A stretch of DNA of 12,734 bases from Lachnospira sp. UBA4346 (lineage in GTDB: Bacteria; Bacillota; Clostridia; Lachnospirales; Lachnospiraceae), in assembly GCA_002394205.1 (NCBI GenBank), contig DGTC01000042.1, positions 1-12,734 of the forward strand, in the 5' to 3' direction. This document shows, piece by piece, positions 5,256 through 12,734 of the stretch. Positions within the stretch are counted from its first letter, which is position 1, and every line of letters begins with the position of its first letter. The position numbers and the translations under genes are program-made. The notes under the pieces were generated by a model, which was not told where the DNA came from, made no database searches, and saw only the letters and a list, made by a program, of their open reading frames with translations.

Positions 5256-6824
5256 ATGGGTAAAGTTTTAGATTTAAGCAAAAGTGTACATGATTTGGTA
5301 AAGGAATATCCGGAACTTGTGGATATTATGGCAAAACTCGGATTTACAGAAATTACAAAGAAAGCAATGTTAAATTCCGTTGGCAGAATTATGACGATTC
5401 CAAAAGGGGCAGCAACAAAGAACATTCCAATGCCAACAGTGATTGCTGCACTGATTCAGAATGGGTTTGAACTGACAGGTGCTATGCCAACCTTTGGAAA
5501 GGACACGCAGGAATCCAAAAGCGATGAGAAATCAGTGCAGCCACAAGAAAATACCACAGAGCAGCTAAAGAGCTATTTAAAGCGACTTGGCGAAGGGGAA
5601 GATTTAGAGAGTGTACGAAAAGATTTTGCAGAGAAATTTGAGCATGTAGAAGCCTCTGAGATTATGAAAGCAGAGCAGGAATTGTTAGCGGAAGGAACGC
5701 CGTTACAAGAAGTTCAAAGATTATGTGATGTTCATTCAGCACTCTTTCATGGTGCAACAAAGGAAGAACAGATTGCCAATGCAGAAAAGGCAGTTGAAGC
5801 GTCTCTTGCAAAAGAGAAGCAGGCAGAGGCGGCAGAACTTGCAAGAAAGATTCAGGTATCGACAACACCAAATGCGAATTACAATAATAAGAAAGAACGC
5901 GCGAAAGAGTTGGTAGAGACAGTCGGACATCCATTGCATACATTTACTGCAGAAAATGAAGCACTGGCAAAATTATTGGCAGAAGCGATTCCGGCAGCAA
6001 AGAACAATGAAAATATTGACGAATATTTAACAAAGATTCGAGAAGTATCGATTCATTACGCAAAGAAGGGCGATTTGTTTTATCCCTTGTTAAAGGTACG
6101 TTATGAGATTTCAGGACCATCGGATGTAATGTGGACCGTTGATGATGAGATTCGTGATGAATTGTCTGCATTGGTAAAGGAAACGGAGCATACACCGGAG
6201 TGGTATGCGCGTGTTGATGCCGTACTCAAGCGTGTTGATGAGATGATTTATAAAGAAGCCAATATTTTATTCCCAATCTGTGCAGTGAATTTCACGGATG
6301 CAGAGTGGAAGAGCATCTATCAGGATGCAAAGGATTACGCAGAATGTTTTGGTGTGACAGGAGCGCGTTGGGAAGCGGCAGAAGTAGAAAAAGAAGCACA
6401 GAAACAGGCAGGAAGCATTACAGACGGTGAAGTTGTGATGCCGGGCGGACATATGAGTGTGGCCCAGCTGACGGCGTTGCTTAATACCCTTCCGATTGAG
6501 ATTACCTTTGTTGATGCAGATAATATCAATCGATTCTTTAATGAAGGTCCGAAAGTATTTAAGCGTCCACAGATGGCAATTGACAGAGAAGTGTTCTCAT
6601 GCCATCCACCGAAAATCGAACCAATGGTGCGTGCAATTATTGACGATTTCCGCAACAACAGAAGAGACAGTGTACCGGTATGGATGGAAAAAGGCGGTAA
6701 GACAATGCTTGTAACATATATGGCAGTCAGGGACAGAAAAGGAACGTATATGGGAACCGTTGAAGTGGTACAGGATATGGAATTTGCAAAAGAACATTTC
6801 TTGCCACAGACAGATCATAAGTAA
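5256..6824 (+). CDS. DUF1858-DUF438-hemerythrin-PAS protein
   Basis: A soluble 522-residue multi-domain protein starting at an ATG preceded by GGAG. The domains in order are a DUF1858 module (about 2-74, as at the N-terminus of ScdA/RIC proteins), a DUF438 module (about 102-166), an Ala/Glu/Lys-rich helical linker (about 168-200), a hemerythrin-like HHE domain (about 222-350) and a PAS domain (about 398-510). Candidate di-iron ligands are H225, H228 and E233 in GHPLHTFTAEN, H267, the DDE at 296-298 in VMWTVDDEIR, and E334. The PAS domain holds a CHPP motif (C449, H450) and ends with YMGTVEVVQDM. Related proteins are linked to iron, oxygen or nitric-oxide handling and to Fe-S repair, but this combination has no settled function that I know. 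It leads an operon with the cupin gene 10 bp downstream. The domain calls are sound; the stress role is inference. Confidence 0.88.
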   Translation: MGKVLDLSKSVHDLVKEYPELVDIMAKLGFTEITKKAMLNSVGRIMTIPKGAATKNIPMPTVIAALIQNGFELTGAMPTFGKDTQESKSDEKSVQPQENTTEQLKSYLKRLGEGEDLESVRKDFAEKFEHVEASEIMKAEQELLAEGTPLQEVQRLCDVHSALFHGATKEEQIANAEKAVEASLAKEKQAEAAELARKIQVSTTPNANYNNKKERAKELVETVGHPLHTFTAENEALAKLLAEAIPAAKNNENIDEYLTKIREVSIHYAKKGDLFYPLLKVRYEISGPSDVMWTVDDEIRDELSALVKETEHTPEWYARVDAVLKRVDEMIYKEANILFPICAVNFTDAEWKSIYQDAKDYAECFGVTGARWEAAEVEKEAQKQAGSITDGEVVMPGGHMSVAQLTALLNTLPIEITFVDADNINRFFNEGPKVFKRPQMAIDREVFSCHPPKIEPMVRAIIDDFRNNRRDSVPVWMEKGGKTMLVTYMAVRDRKGTYMGTVEVVQDMEFAKEHFLPQTDHK

Positions 6825-6834
6825 GAGGAATAGA

Positions 6835-7503
6835 ATGAAAGAAGAAGCAGGACGAATTATTCAATTTGCACAGGAAAATCCACCCGTTGCAGGATGTACG
6901 GTATCGAAGCTGGTTTATCAGGAAGAGGACCGGAGTGTGTTAATATTTTCATTGGCAAAAAACACAAGTATCTCGGCAGAAAGCTATACAGCACCAAAGC
7001 TGTTATCGGTACTAGAAGGCTCTATGGAAATCTTTACTACTAATGGCACAAGTGTACAGGCTGCAGCAGGTGAGAGCGTGGTAACACCGATAGAAGTGCC
7101 GGTTGGTATGCAAACAGAAAAAGGATGCGTATATATTGAGATTGCATTTGGAAAAGAATCAGAGAAGGAGAATTCTATGAACGAATTAATAAAATCAGGA
7201 AATGTATTTGAATTAGGAGTGTTGCTTCCATATCAAAAGGACAGAATTGTGAATATGGATTTAGTAAGCAATGATAAGATGAAGTTTGTTTTGATGAGTT
7301 TTGATGAAGGAACAGGACTTTCTGAGCATGCAGCACCGGGAGAAGCACTTGTATTTGCGCTAGACGGGGCAGCAGTCATTGGATATGAAGGCAAGGATTA
7401 TGAGATTCATGCAGGAGAGACATTTAAATTTGATAAATTTGGAAGACATTCCGTAACAGCCAAAGGACCGTTTAAGATGGCATTATTGCTTGTGTTAGAA
7501 TAA
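6835..7503 (+). CDS. Double cupin-domain protein
   Basis: A 222-residue protein whose ATG at 6835 follows AAGAGGAA and lies 10 bp after the hemerythrin-PAS stop, so translation is probably coupled. It consists of two cupin beta-barrels. The N-terminal one (about 20-105) keeps the fold signature (LLSVLEGSMEIF, AAAGESVVTP) but has no histidine at all, so it cannot bind metal in the usual way. The C-terminal one (about 125-222) keeps a cupin motif with H165, E170 and H205 (SEHAAPGEALVFALDG, AGETFKFDKFGRH), so it could bind one metal ion. The substrate is unknown; such small cupins may be enzymes, sensors or binding proteins. A good internal ribosome binding site before Met115 may give the C-terminal cupin alone. 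Confidence 0.85.
   Translation: MKEEAGRIIQFAQENPPVAGCTVSKLVYQEEDRSVLIFSLAKNTSISAESYTAPKLLSVLEGSMEIFTTNGTSVQAAAGESVVTPIEVPVGMQTEKGCVYIEIAFGKESEKENSMNELIKSGNVFELGVLLPYQKDRIVNMDLVSNDKMKFVLMSFDEGTGLSEHAAPGEALVFALDGAAVIGYEGKDYEIHAGETFKFDKFGRHSVTAKGPFKMALLLVLE
7165..7179 (+). promoter_or_regulatory. Internal ribosome binding site and in-frame ATG within the cupin gene
   Basis: AAGGAG (7165-7170) stands 6 bases before an in-frame ATG (7177-7179), better spaced than the site of the full-length start. From here the product would be 108 residues, a complete single cupin with H165, E170 and H205. The upstream linker is Glu/Lys-rich (KESEKENS), whose codons naturally resemble such a site, so chance is the alternative. 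Confidence 0.45.
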
Positions 7504-7575
7504 ATATGGGACACATATAGGATTGGAAATCAGATAAAATAAATCCGAATTTTTATGAAAAGGGAGTAGAAGCAT

Positions 7576-7839
7576 ATGGCAAGACCAAAGATTAAAATTA
7601 CAGTGATTGACAGAAAAGGTGAGATGGGGTGTCACAGAGGACATAAAGTAGGCGATACGTTTGATTTTGATACGGAACGCGGAAATTTATGTCCGATGGC
7701 GATGCATGCAGCATTTCCGTATATTGATATTTTGCGCTATGGTGGAAAGATACCGGGGCAGCCGGAAGGAACAGCAGTCTTTTGTTGTTCTGATGCAGAT
7801 GTTATCAATGTATTCAAAGCAGAGATTGTGCAGGAATAG
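7576..7839 (+). CDS. TIGR04076 family small protein
   Basis: An 87-residue cytoplasmic protein with GGGAG upstream of its ATG, 72 bp after the cupin gene. The pattern KITVIDRKG...GCHRGHKVGDTF...GNLCPMAMHAAFPYIDILRYGG...FCCSDAD matches the TIGR04076 family of small, uncharacterised proteins found mainly in anaerobes. C19, H20, H23, C39, C70 and C71 are likely metal or Fe-S ligands or redox thiols, which is inference from residue type. It is probably the last gene of the hemerythrin-PAS operon, although no clear terminator follows. Confidence 0.85.
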   Translation: MARPKIKITVIDRKGEMGCHRGHKVGDTFDFDTERGNLCPMAMHAAFPYIDILRYGGKIPGQPEGTAVFCCSDADVINVFKAEIVQE

Positions 7840-7888
7840 AATGAAATTTTCATGAGAGATTGCTAAAAATGCGATTTAAACAGTGACA

Positions 7889-7917
7889 TTGACAACACGC
7901 AAAAATCCGTAGATAAT
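7889..7917 (+). promoter_or_regulatory. Promoter of the GNAT gene
   Basis: TTGACA (7889-7894) and GATAAT (7912-7917) stand 17 bp apart, close to the sigma-A consensus. The start is expected near 7924, leaving a leader of about 44 nt. The gene can therefore be expressed independently of the upstream operon. Confidence 0.75.
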
Positions 7918-7967
7918 GGTATATAGAAAATATTAGCGAAAATATCAATCGGAGAGGAGATACGACA

Positions 7968-8435
7968 ATGATTCGCAGAGCAGAAAGTAAAGATATTGAG
8001 AGAATTTTAGAATTATTGATTCAGGTAAATATGGTGCATCACAATGCAAGACCGGATTTATTTAACGGACCGGCAACAAAATATTCTAAGGAACAGCTAG
8101 AGCAGATGATTCAAGATGATACAAAACCGATTTTTGTCAAAGTGGATGAAAATGAATATGTGGAAGGGTATGCGTTTTGTATCTTTAAGCAGGAGTTAAA
8201 TGATAATATTTTAACAGATATTAAGACGCTTTATGTGGACGATTTATGCGTTGATGAGAAGATTCGTGGAAAACACGTTGGAAGTTCGCTGTATCAGTAT
8301 GTGCTTGATTATGCGAAAGAACATGGCTGTTACAATGTTACCTTAAATGTCTGGACAGGTAATGATTCAGCGATTGCATTTTATAAGAAATGCGGAATGA
8401 AACCACAGAAATATGGAATGGAAACGATACTTTAA
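7968..8435 (+). CDS. GNAT family N-acetyltransferase
   Basis: A 155-residue single-domain acetyltransferase that transfers acetyl from acetyl-CoA to an amine or protein N-terminus; the acceptor is unknown. The ATG follows GGAGAGGAG. Motif A, LCVDEKIRGKHVGSSLYQYVL (93-113), carries the acetyl-CoA loop R100-G-K-H-V-G105. Motif B follows in NVTLNVWTGNDSAIAFYKKCGM (123-144). N-terminal IRRAESKDIERILEL is also typical. It has its own promoter and ends before a two-way terminator, so it is probably monocistronic. Its place next to the stress operon may be chance. Confidence 0.9.
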   Translation: MIRRAESKDIERILELLIQVNMVHHNARPDLFNGPATKYSKEQLEQMIQDDTKPIFVKVDENEYVEGYAFCIFKQELNDNILTDIKTLYVDDLCVDEKIRGKHVGSSLYQYVLDYAKEHGCYNVTLNVWTGNDSAIAFYKKCGMKPQKYGMETIL

Positions 8436-8516
8436 GAGTAAGTGAATGACAAAGAAAGTTTAAGTTTAAGGCTTGAATGATAGAATAATAGAAATATCAG
8501 ATTATAGACAAAATAC

Positions 8517-8561
8517 AAAACAGCTTCCGTATATCAAATGTTGATATGCAGAAGCTGTTTT
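8517..8561. terminator. Bidirectional terminator between GNAT and sugar kinase genes
   Basis: AAAACAGCTTC (8517-8527) pairs with GAAGCTGTTTT (8551-8561). After one mismatch the stem continues with GTATATCA (8529-8536) and TGATATGC (8542-8549) around AATGT, giving a stem of about 20 bp. T runs lie at the end on either strand. The genes on both sides converge on it. Confidence 0.85.
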
Positions 8562-8594
8562 ATTACTTTATAGGAAAAGTTCTATCAGACAGGA

Positions 8595-9602
8595 TTATCT
8601 CTGAACTTCATTACCACCCTTAGAGAAAGCTAATTTAGATACTTCATCGACAGTAACGAGGTTAAAGTCACCACTTACTGTATGCTTTAAGCAGCTGGCA
8701 GCGTTGGCAAAATCAACTGTCTTTTGTGCATCAAAGCCATTGATTAAGCTGTAGATAATACCGGCACAGTAAGCATCACCGGCACCGATGTAATCTAAGA
8801 TATGCATGAAGTATTCCGGGCTGTAATATGCCTTTCCGTCTGTGTATACCATAGACTGTAACTTAAATGTAGTAATGGATGTTTCTGTACGCCATACAGA
8901 AGCAACCATCTTGAATGGGAATCTCTTTAATAATTCTTTTGCAATATATTCGTTGCGTTCTTCTGCTGGAACAACAGTTGGATCAATTTCAAAAATACCA
9001 ACGGCATCATCTTCATTTGCAATACAAATATCTACAAATGGACAAATCTTTGACATTACTTCATTTGCCTTGGCACTAGACCATAACTTACTTCTGTAGT
9101 TTAAGTCACAGCTGACAGTCATTCCCTTTTCGTGCGCTTTCTTACAGGCTGTGATACATACTTCTGCAAGTTCATCGCTTAATGCTGGTGTGATACCTGA
9201 GAAATGGAACCAGGTTGCACCATCAAAAATATCATCCCAATCGTAATCATCGGCATTGGAAAGAGCCATTGCAGAACCACTACGGTTATAAATAACATTA
9301 GAAGGACGCTGGCTGGTCTTTTTCTCAAGGAAATAGATACCAATCTGATCGCCGCCACGTACAACTTTACTTGTATCAACACCATATTGACGTAATGCAT
9401 TGACAGCACTCTGACCAATTGTGTGTGCAGGAAGTTTTGTTACATAGCGTGTATCAACGCCAAAATTAGCCAATGAAACAGCAGTATTGGCTTCCCCGCC
9501 GCCGTATACAGCTTCAAAAGCGTGACACTGTGTAAAACGCTCATTGTTTTCTGGAGAGAGTCTGAGCATAATTTCTCCAAATGTAATAATCTTGTCCTTC
9601 AT
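8595..9602 (-). CDS. kdgK: PfkB family sugar kinase, probably 2-keto-3-deoxygluconate kinase
   Basis: A cytoplasmic ribokinase-type kinase of 335 residues. It probably phosphorylates 2-keto-3-deoxygluconate to KDPG in the breakdown of pectin or other uronates. The start chosen is the ATG at 9602, which has GTGAGG six bases upstream; a GTG at 9614 would overlap that site. The substrate-side motif is GGGEANTAVSLA (34-45). DLNYRSKLWS (166-175) and SGITPAL (135-141) resemble KDG kinases. The PfkB signature DYIGAGDAYCAGI holds GAGD at 273-276 with catalytic Asp276. The kinase family is certain; the sugar is inferred from overall resemblance, and a fructokinase-like substrate is the alternative. 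Regulation is probably by a LacI-type repressor at the operator by its start site. No KDPG aldolase or uronate gene is in the window. Confidence 0.85.
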   Translation of the reverse strand: MKDKIITFGEIMLRLSPENNERFTQCHAFEAVYGGGEANTAVSLANFGVDTRYVTKLPAHTIGQSAVNALRQYGVDTSKVVRGGDQIGIYFLEKKTSQRPSNVIYNRSGSAMALSNADDYDWDDIFDGATWFHFSGITPALSDELAEVCITACKKAHEKGMTVSCDLNYRSKLWSSAKANEVMSKICPFVDICIANEDDAVGIFEIDPTVVPAEERNEYIAKELLKRFPFKMVASVWRTETSITTFKLQSMVYTDGKAYYSPEYFMHILDYIGAGDAYCAGIIYSLINGFDAQKTVDFANAASCLKHTVSGDFNLVTVDEVSKLAFSKGGNEVQR

Positions 9603-9636
9603 AATGTACCTCACTCATCTATTATATTCCTAGTTT

Positions 9637-9654
9637 GTTGTAAGTGCTTACAAC
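9637..9654. promoter_or_regulatory. LacI-family-type operator at the sugar kinase promoter
   Basis: GTTGTAAGTGCTTACAAC is an 18-bp dyad with perfect 8-bp arms around TG. It begins at about +1 of the predicted transcript, directly after the -10 box on the minus strand, the classic place for a repressor. The size, symmetry and role in sugar metabolism point to a LacI/GalR regulator, which is not encoded in the window. Confidence 0.75.
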
Positions 9655-9660
9655 GTTTCT

Positions 9661-9689
9661 ACTATACCACGATAAATCGGGATAATCAA
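9661..9689 (-). promoter_or_regulatory. Promoter of the sugar kinase gene
   Basis: On the minus strand TTGATT (9689-9684) and TATAGT (9666-9661) stand 17 bp apart, with TGG before the -10. The start is expected near 9654. A TATAAT at about 9622-9627 lacks a -35 box and is less likely. Confidence 0.65.
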
Positions 9690-9785
9690 TGTAAAAACGC
9701 CAAATTATGACATTTTCAGACAATTACGAAATTTGTATATCAATAAAATTATATTTGTGATAGAATAATAAATAAGAGTAAAGAG

Positions 9786-9814
9786 TTAAAAACGTGGTAA
9801 AATGAAAATATAAT
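9786..9814 (+). promoter_or_regulatory. Candidate promoter of the GGDEF-EAL gene
   Basis: TTAAAA (9786-9791) and TATAAT (9809-9814) stand 17 bp apart. The -10 is perfect, but the -35 is weak and the region is AT-rich, so other starts are possible. No c-di-GMP riboswitch consensus was recognised here. Confidence 0.4.
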
Positions 9815-9851
9815 AAATTGTGTACAGAGGCAGTAGGGAGGAGGCATAACA

Positions 9852-12377
9852 TTGATTGTAAATCCGGTTCCGAAAAAGAAATTATTTGGGCAGGCGTTAA
9901 GGGGAATTAGTGTGATATGCGTGTGTATCGTGCTGATATCTGTGTTGATGACCTTGAATCAATATTACAGTAGTGTGGAACATTCCAGCCAAACTTCGGA
10001 TCCTCGTTTTGCGACAGGAGAAGAAAATGTTTTATTTATCAGCTCATACAGTGCGACATATATGACATTTCCAGAACAGCAGGCAGGAATTGACAGTGTG
10101 TTTTATCCTAATAATGTTGCATACGATATATTGTTTATGAATGCGAAAGAATATGGCTCAGCACAGGCAGAGCGTAATTTCTATGATCAGATGAAGAATC
10201 ATGTGAAAAGTGGAAAACAATATGATGCGATTTTGTTAGGAGATGATGATGCACTTGAGTTTGCAATGAAATACAGGAAGGAATTTTTTGAAGGGATTCC
10301 TATGGTATTCTTTGGAATAAATGATTTTGATCGTGCACGTTCTGCTTTGAAATTTGATAAGGTTACAGGTTCTATAGAACAGGAATATATTAAAGAAACG
10401 ATTGAAGAAGCAAGGTACTTGTTGCCGAATGCAAGAAAGGTAGTTGGGATTTTTGATGAGACACCAACAGGGATTGGTGTTGCAAAAAGTTTCTGGGAAT
10501 GTAAAGCAAGTTTTCCGGAAATGGAATTTCAAGGAATTAATACTTCCAAACATAGCCGGGAAGAACTTGAACAGACCATTTCGGATTTGAATGATGATAC
10601 CATTTTGTTATTTATGATTATGACAAGTGATAAGGATGGAAATAAGTATACAGTTCCGGATGCAACGGATTTTGTATTGAAATATGCGAATATACCGGTA
10701 TTTCGAAATTACAATGGTGGAATGGGAACAGGGATTATTGGTGGTGTACGTATGGATATGCAGCGTGCTGCAACACAGGCTGCGGATACAGTTGTTGATA
10801 TCTTAGAAGGAACGGATCCGAATTCCATTAAACCGACGGATGAAAAAATGAGTCGTACCATTTTTGATTATAAAGTACTGCAAAAATATCATTTATCAAT
10901 GAAACAATTGCCTGTTAATTGTGAATTCGTAAATAAACCAATCAATTATATGAGCAGAAATAAAGAAATTATAATACCTGCAATATTTTTGTTTTTTGCA
11001 ATTTTGAGTTTATTTATTGATGAAAGAATGCGATTGATAGAGAGTCGTAAGAATGAGGAACAGCTGCGTATTATAACAGAACATCTGGAAGACTCCCGTA
11101 GAAATCTGCAATATCAGGTACAGCATGATAATCTGACACAATTGTATAACAGACAGACAGCAGTTGCATATTTGCGTTATCATTTGCAGCCGGAGAAAAA
11201 GTATGCAATGGTTTTGATTGATATTGATAATTTTAAAGAAATTAATGAAACATACGGACATCGATTTGGAGATGAAGTGTTAGTGACAATAGCACACAAG
11301 CTCAAGGATTTTGCCAAATGGGAAGAGTGTTATATTGCACGTTACGGTGGAGATGAATTTTTGCTGGTATTTGAAAATGAGCATCTGTATGCAGGCAATA
11401 GAAAACTGCAAAAATTAACAGCACTGTTTCAGACGGGAATCAAGATTGGTATGGAATATATTATACCAAATGCAAGTTTCGGTATTGCCAATTCAGATGA
11501 AAGTTCATCGTCGGAAGAACTGATATTAGATTCAGATATGGCGATGTATGAAGCAAAGAAAAAAGGCAAAAATATGTATGCATTTTATACCCAGGATATG
11601 AAGAATCAGATAACAGAAATCAACCGAATCAAGGCTGTGTTAGTTGATGCAATAGCAAATGAAAAATTCTATATGTTATATCAGCCGCAGATTGATGCAC
11701 AGACAGGGAAAGTCAGTGGATATGAAGCACTGGTACGTATGGAAGGAACGAAGATTTCACCGGGGGTATTTATTCCGATTGCAGAGCAGAATGGTTGGAT
11801 TAGAATGATTGGACGAATTACAACGAAAAAAGTTGTAGAGCAGCTCGCAGAGTGGAAAAGAGCAGGGAAACAAATTCATCCGGTAGCGATTAATTTTTCC
11901 AGCAATCAGATTAATGATACGGAGTATTTGGAGTATTTGCTTCGTCTGCTTCAGGAAAATGATATTTCATCAGAATATATTGAAATAGAAATAACAGAGA
12001 ATCTGGTTGTTGAAAAGACACAGATTGCATTGGATTTATTTACAAAATTTAAAGAAGCAGGCATACAGCTGCATATGGATGATTTTGGTACGGGATATTC
12101 GTCACTGAGTTATTTGAGTTATCTTCCAATTGATACCATTAAGTTGGATAAGTCACTTGTGGATACGTATCTTCAGTCAGGCAAGGAAGCGTTTATAGAA
12201 GATGTCATCTGTTTAGGACATGATTTGGGAAAGAAGTTGATTATTGAAGGTGTGGAAGAAGAATGGCAGTATAAAAAATTAAAAGAATTTCAGGCAGATA
12301 TTATACAGGGATATTATTTTAGTAAACCGTTGCCGCCAGAGGAAGCAATTGATTTTACAGCAATCAGGAATAATTAG
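9852..12377 (+). CDS. Membrane GGDEF-EAL protein with periplasmic-binding-type sensor domain
   Basis: An 841-residue c-di-GMP turnover protein. The start is TTG at 9852 with AGGGAGGAGG seven bases upstream; the next Met in frame is residue 33, inside the first membrane helix, so TTG is favoured. One membrane helix lies at about 16-34 and a second at about 371-389. The segment between them (about 57-350) would be outside the cell and resembles the ABC-type substrate-binding domain (pfam04392-like; NVLFISSYSATY, YDAILLGDDDALEFA). A coiled-coil linker (about 395-422) precedes GGDEF: DIDNFKEIN, then RYGGDEF with GGDEF at 499-503 intact. The inhibitory RxxD site is absent (WEEC). The EAL domain keeps E625-A-L, N681, E716, D743-D744, K764, E799 and Q819. 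Both domains look active. The ligand is unknown. The gene is monocistronic. Confidence 0.92.
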   Translation: MIVNPVPKKKLFGQALRGISVICVCIVLISVLMTLNQYYSSVEHSSQTSDPRFATGEENVLFISSYSATYMTFPEQQAGIDSVFYPNNVAYDILFMNAKEYGSAQAERNFYDQMKNHVKSGKQYDAILLGDDDALEFAMKYRKEFFEGIPMVFFGINDFDRARSALKFDKVTGSIEQEYIKETIEEARYLLPNARKVVGIFDETPTGIGVAKSFWECKASFPEMEFQGINTSKHSREELEQTISDLNDDTILLFMIMTSDKDGNKYTVPDATDFVLKYANIPVFRNYNGGMGTGIIGGVRMDMQRAATQAADTVVDILEGTDPNSIKPTDEKMSRTIFDYKVLQKYHLSMKQLPVNCEFVNKPINYMSRNKEIIIPAIFLFFAILSLFIDERMRLIESRKNEEQLRIITEHLEDSRRNLQYQVQHDNLTQLYNRQTAVAYLRYHLQPEKKYAMVLIDIDNFKEINETYGHRFGDEVLVTIAHKLKDFAKWEECYIARYGGDEFLLVFENEHLYAGNRKLQKLTALFQTGIKIGMEYIIPNASFGIANSDESSSSEELILDSDMAMYEAKKKGKNMYAFYTQDMKNQITEINRIKAVLVDAIANEKFYMLYQPQIDAQTGKVSGYEALVRMEGTKISPGVFIPIAEQNGWIRMIGRITTKKVVEQLAEWKRAGKQIHPVAINFSSNQINDTEYLEYLLRLLQENDISSEYIEIEITENLVVEKTQIALDLFTKFKEAGIQLHMDDFGTGYSSLSYLSYLPIDTIKLDKSLVDTYLQSGKEAFIEDVICLGHDLGKKLIIEGVEEEWQYKKLKEFQADIIQGYYFSKPLPPEEAIDFTAIRNN

Positions 12378-12413
12378 AGATAAGGACAATCAGAACGAAG
12401 AGAAAATAAGAGG

Positions 12414-12456
12414 ACAAACCAGCTGCACAAGCGTGTGACTGGTTTGTTGTATTTTT
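12414..12456 (+). terminator. Intrinsic terminator of the GGDEF-EAL gene
   Basis: ACAAACCAG (12414-12422) pairs with CTGGTTTGT (12439-12447). An inner GCAC/GTGT-type stem extends it, and TGTATTTTT follows. Confidence 0.85.
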
Positions 12457-12587
12457 ATGCAGATGGAATGGATGAAAACAATGTTTTTAAGTTATGCATG
12501 TCGGGGGATTCACGCAATTATAAAAATAATAAATCAGAAATGATTCATAAAAAAGATAATAAATATACAAATGAGGAAAGAAAAGAA

Positions 12588-12616
12588 TTGACAAAGTATA
12601 AGGATTATGTTAATAT
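12588..12616 (+). promoter_or_regulatory. Promoter of the tRNA gene
   Basis: TTGACA (12588-12593) and TAATAT (12611-12616) stand 17 bp apart with TGT before the -10. Transcription from near 12623 would leave a 64-nt leader before the tRNA, to be removed by RNase P. Confidence 0.7.
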
Positions 12617-12686
12617 ATCAACTGTATTCGCGTAGTTGTTACAGATTGCAATACAATATAATTTTATATAGAAATCATAGATTTCT

Positions 12687-12734
<48 letters not shown>

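Larger units (their letters stand above)
12378..12686. other. Non-coding AT-rich stretch between GGDEF-EAL gene and tRNA
   Basis: It contains a terminator, an A-rich stretch and the tRNA promoter. A 66-codon open frame starting at a GTG within the terminator hairpin has no ribosome binding site and a Lys/Asn-rich composition, so I do not call it a gene. Confidence 0.6.

Noticed and set aside
7841..7853. Small dyad ATGAAA-T-TTTCAT after the TIGR04076 gene
   Set aside because: It is too short and AT-rich to be a terminator, and no T run follows.
12435..12635. Open frame of 66 codons before the tRNA
   Set aside because: It begins at a GTG inside the terminator hairpin, has no ribosome binding site and is biased to Lys/Asn as expected from AT-rich non-coding DNA.

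Overview
The window looks like chromosomal DNA of a low-GC anaerobic Firmicute, most likely a clostridial species of the Lachnospiraceae type. The grounds are the AT-rich base composition, the AGGAGG-type ribosome binding sites, sigma-A-like promoters and the mix of genes; no marker here fixes the species. It carries eight complete protein genes plus one that is read two ways, the last 29 codons of another gene at the left edge, and the first 48 bases of a tRNA-Phe gene at the right edge. No insertion sequence, phage gene or CRISPR array was seen.

Layout. Bases 1-90 are the end of a SEC-C zinc-motif protein. A long two-way terminator separates it from a leftward manganese-type cation diffusion facilitator (259-1416). 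A divergent region (1417-1764) then leads to a rightward Crp/Fnr-family regulator (1765-2448). Next come a siroheme nitrite/sulfite reductase (2596-4200) and an unrecognised His-rich protein of 201 residues (4316-4921), closed by a strong terminator (4927-4974). A second promoter drives a DUF1858-DUF438-hemerythrin-PAS protein (5256-6824), a double cupin (6835-7503) and a TIGR04076-type small protein (7576-7839). A GNAT acetyltransferase (7968-8435) has its own near-consensus promoter. It converges, across a two-way terminator, on a leftward PfkB sugar kinase of the 2-keto-3-deoxygluconate kinase type (8595-9602), which has a LacI-type operator at its start site. A large membrane GGDEF-EAL protein (9852-12377) with a TTG start is followed by a terminator, an AT-rich stretch and a promoter for the tRNA.

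How the genes fit together. The block 1765-7839 looks like one stress or nitrogen-oxide module. The main evidence is a shared 16-bp dyad, TGTTG-N6-CAACA. It occurs once upstream of the Crp/Fnr gene (1621-1636) and once upstream of the hemerythrin-PAS gene (5149-5164). In both places it is centred about 34 bp before the end of a good -10 box, which is the class II activator position. The simplest reading is that the regulator controls itself and the hemerythrin-cupin-TIGR04076 operon. The reductase promoter has a different dyad at the same position. The signal sensed is not known from sequence; nitrite, nitric oxide or a redox/iron signal are inferences from the enzyme families. The other genes (metal efflux, sugar kinase, c-di-GMP enzyme) look like independent units.
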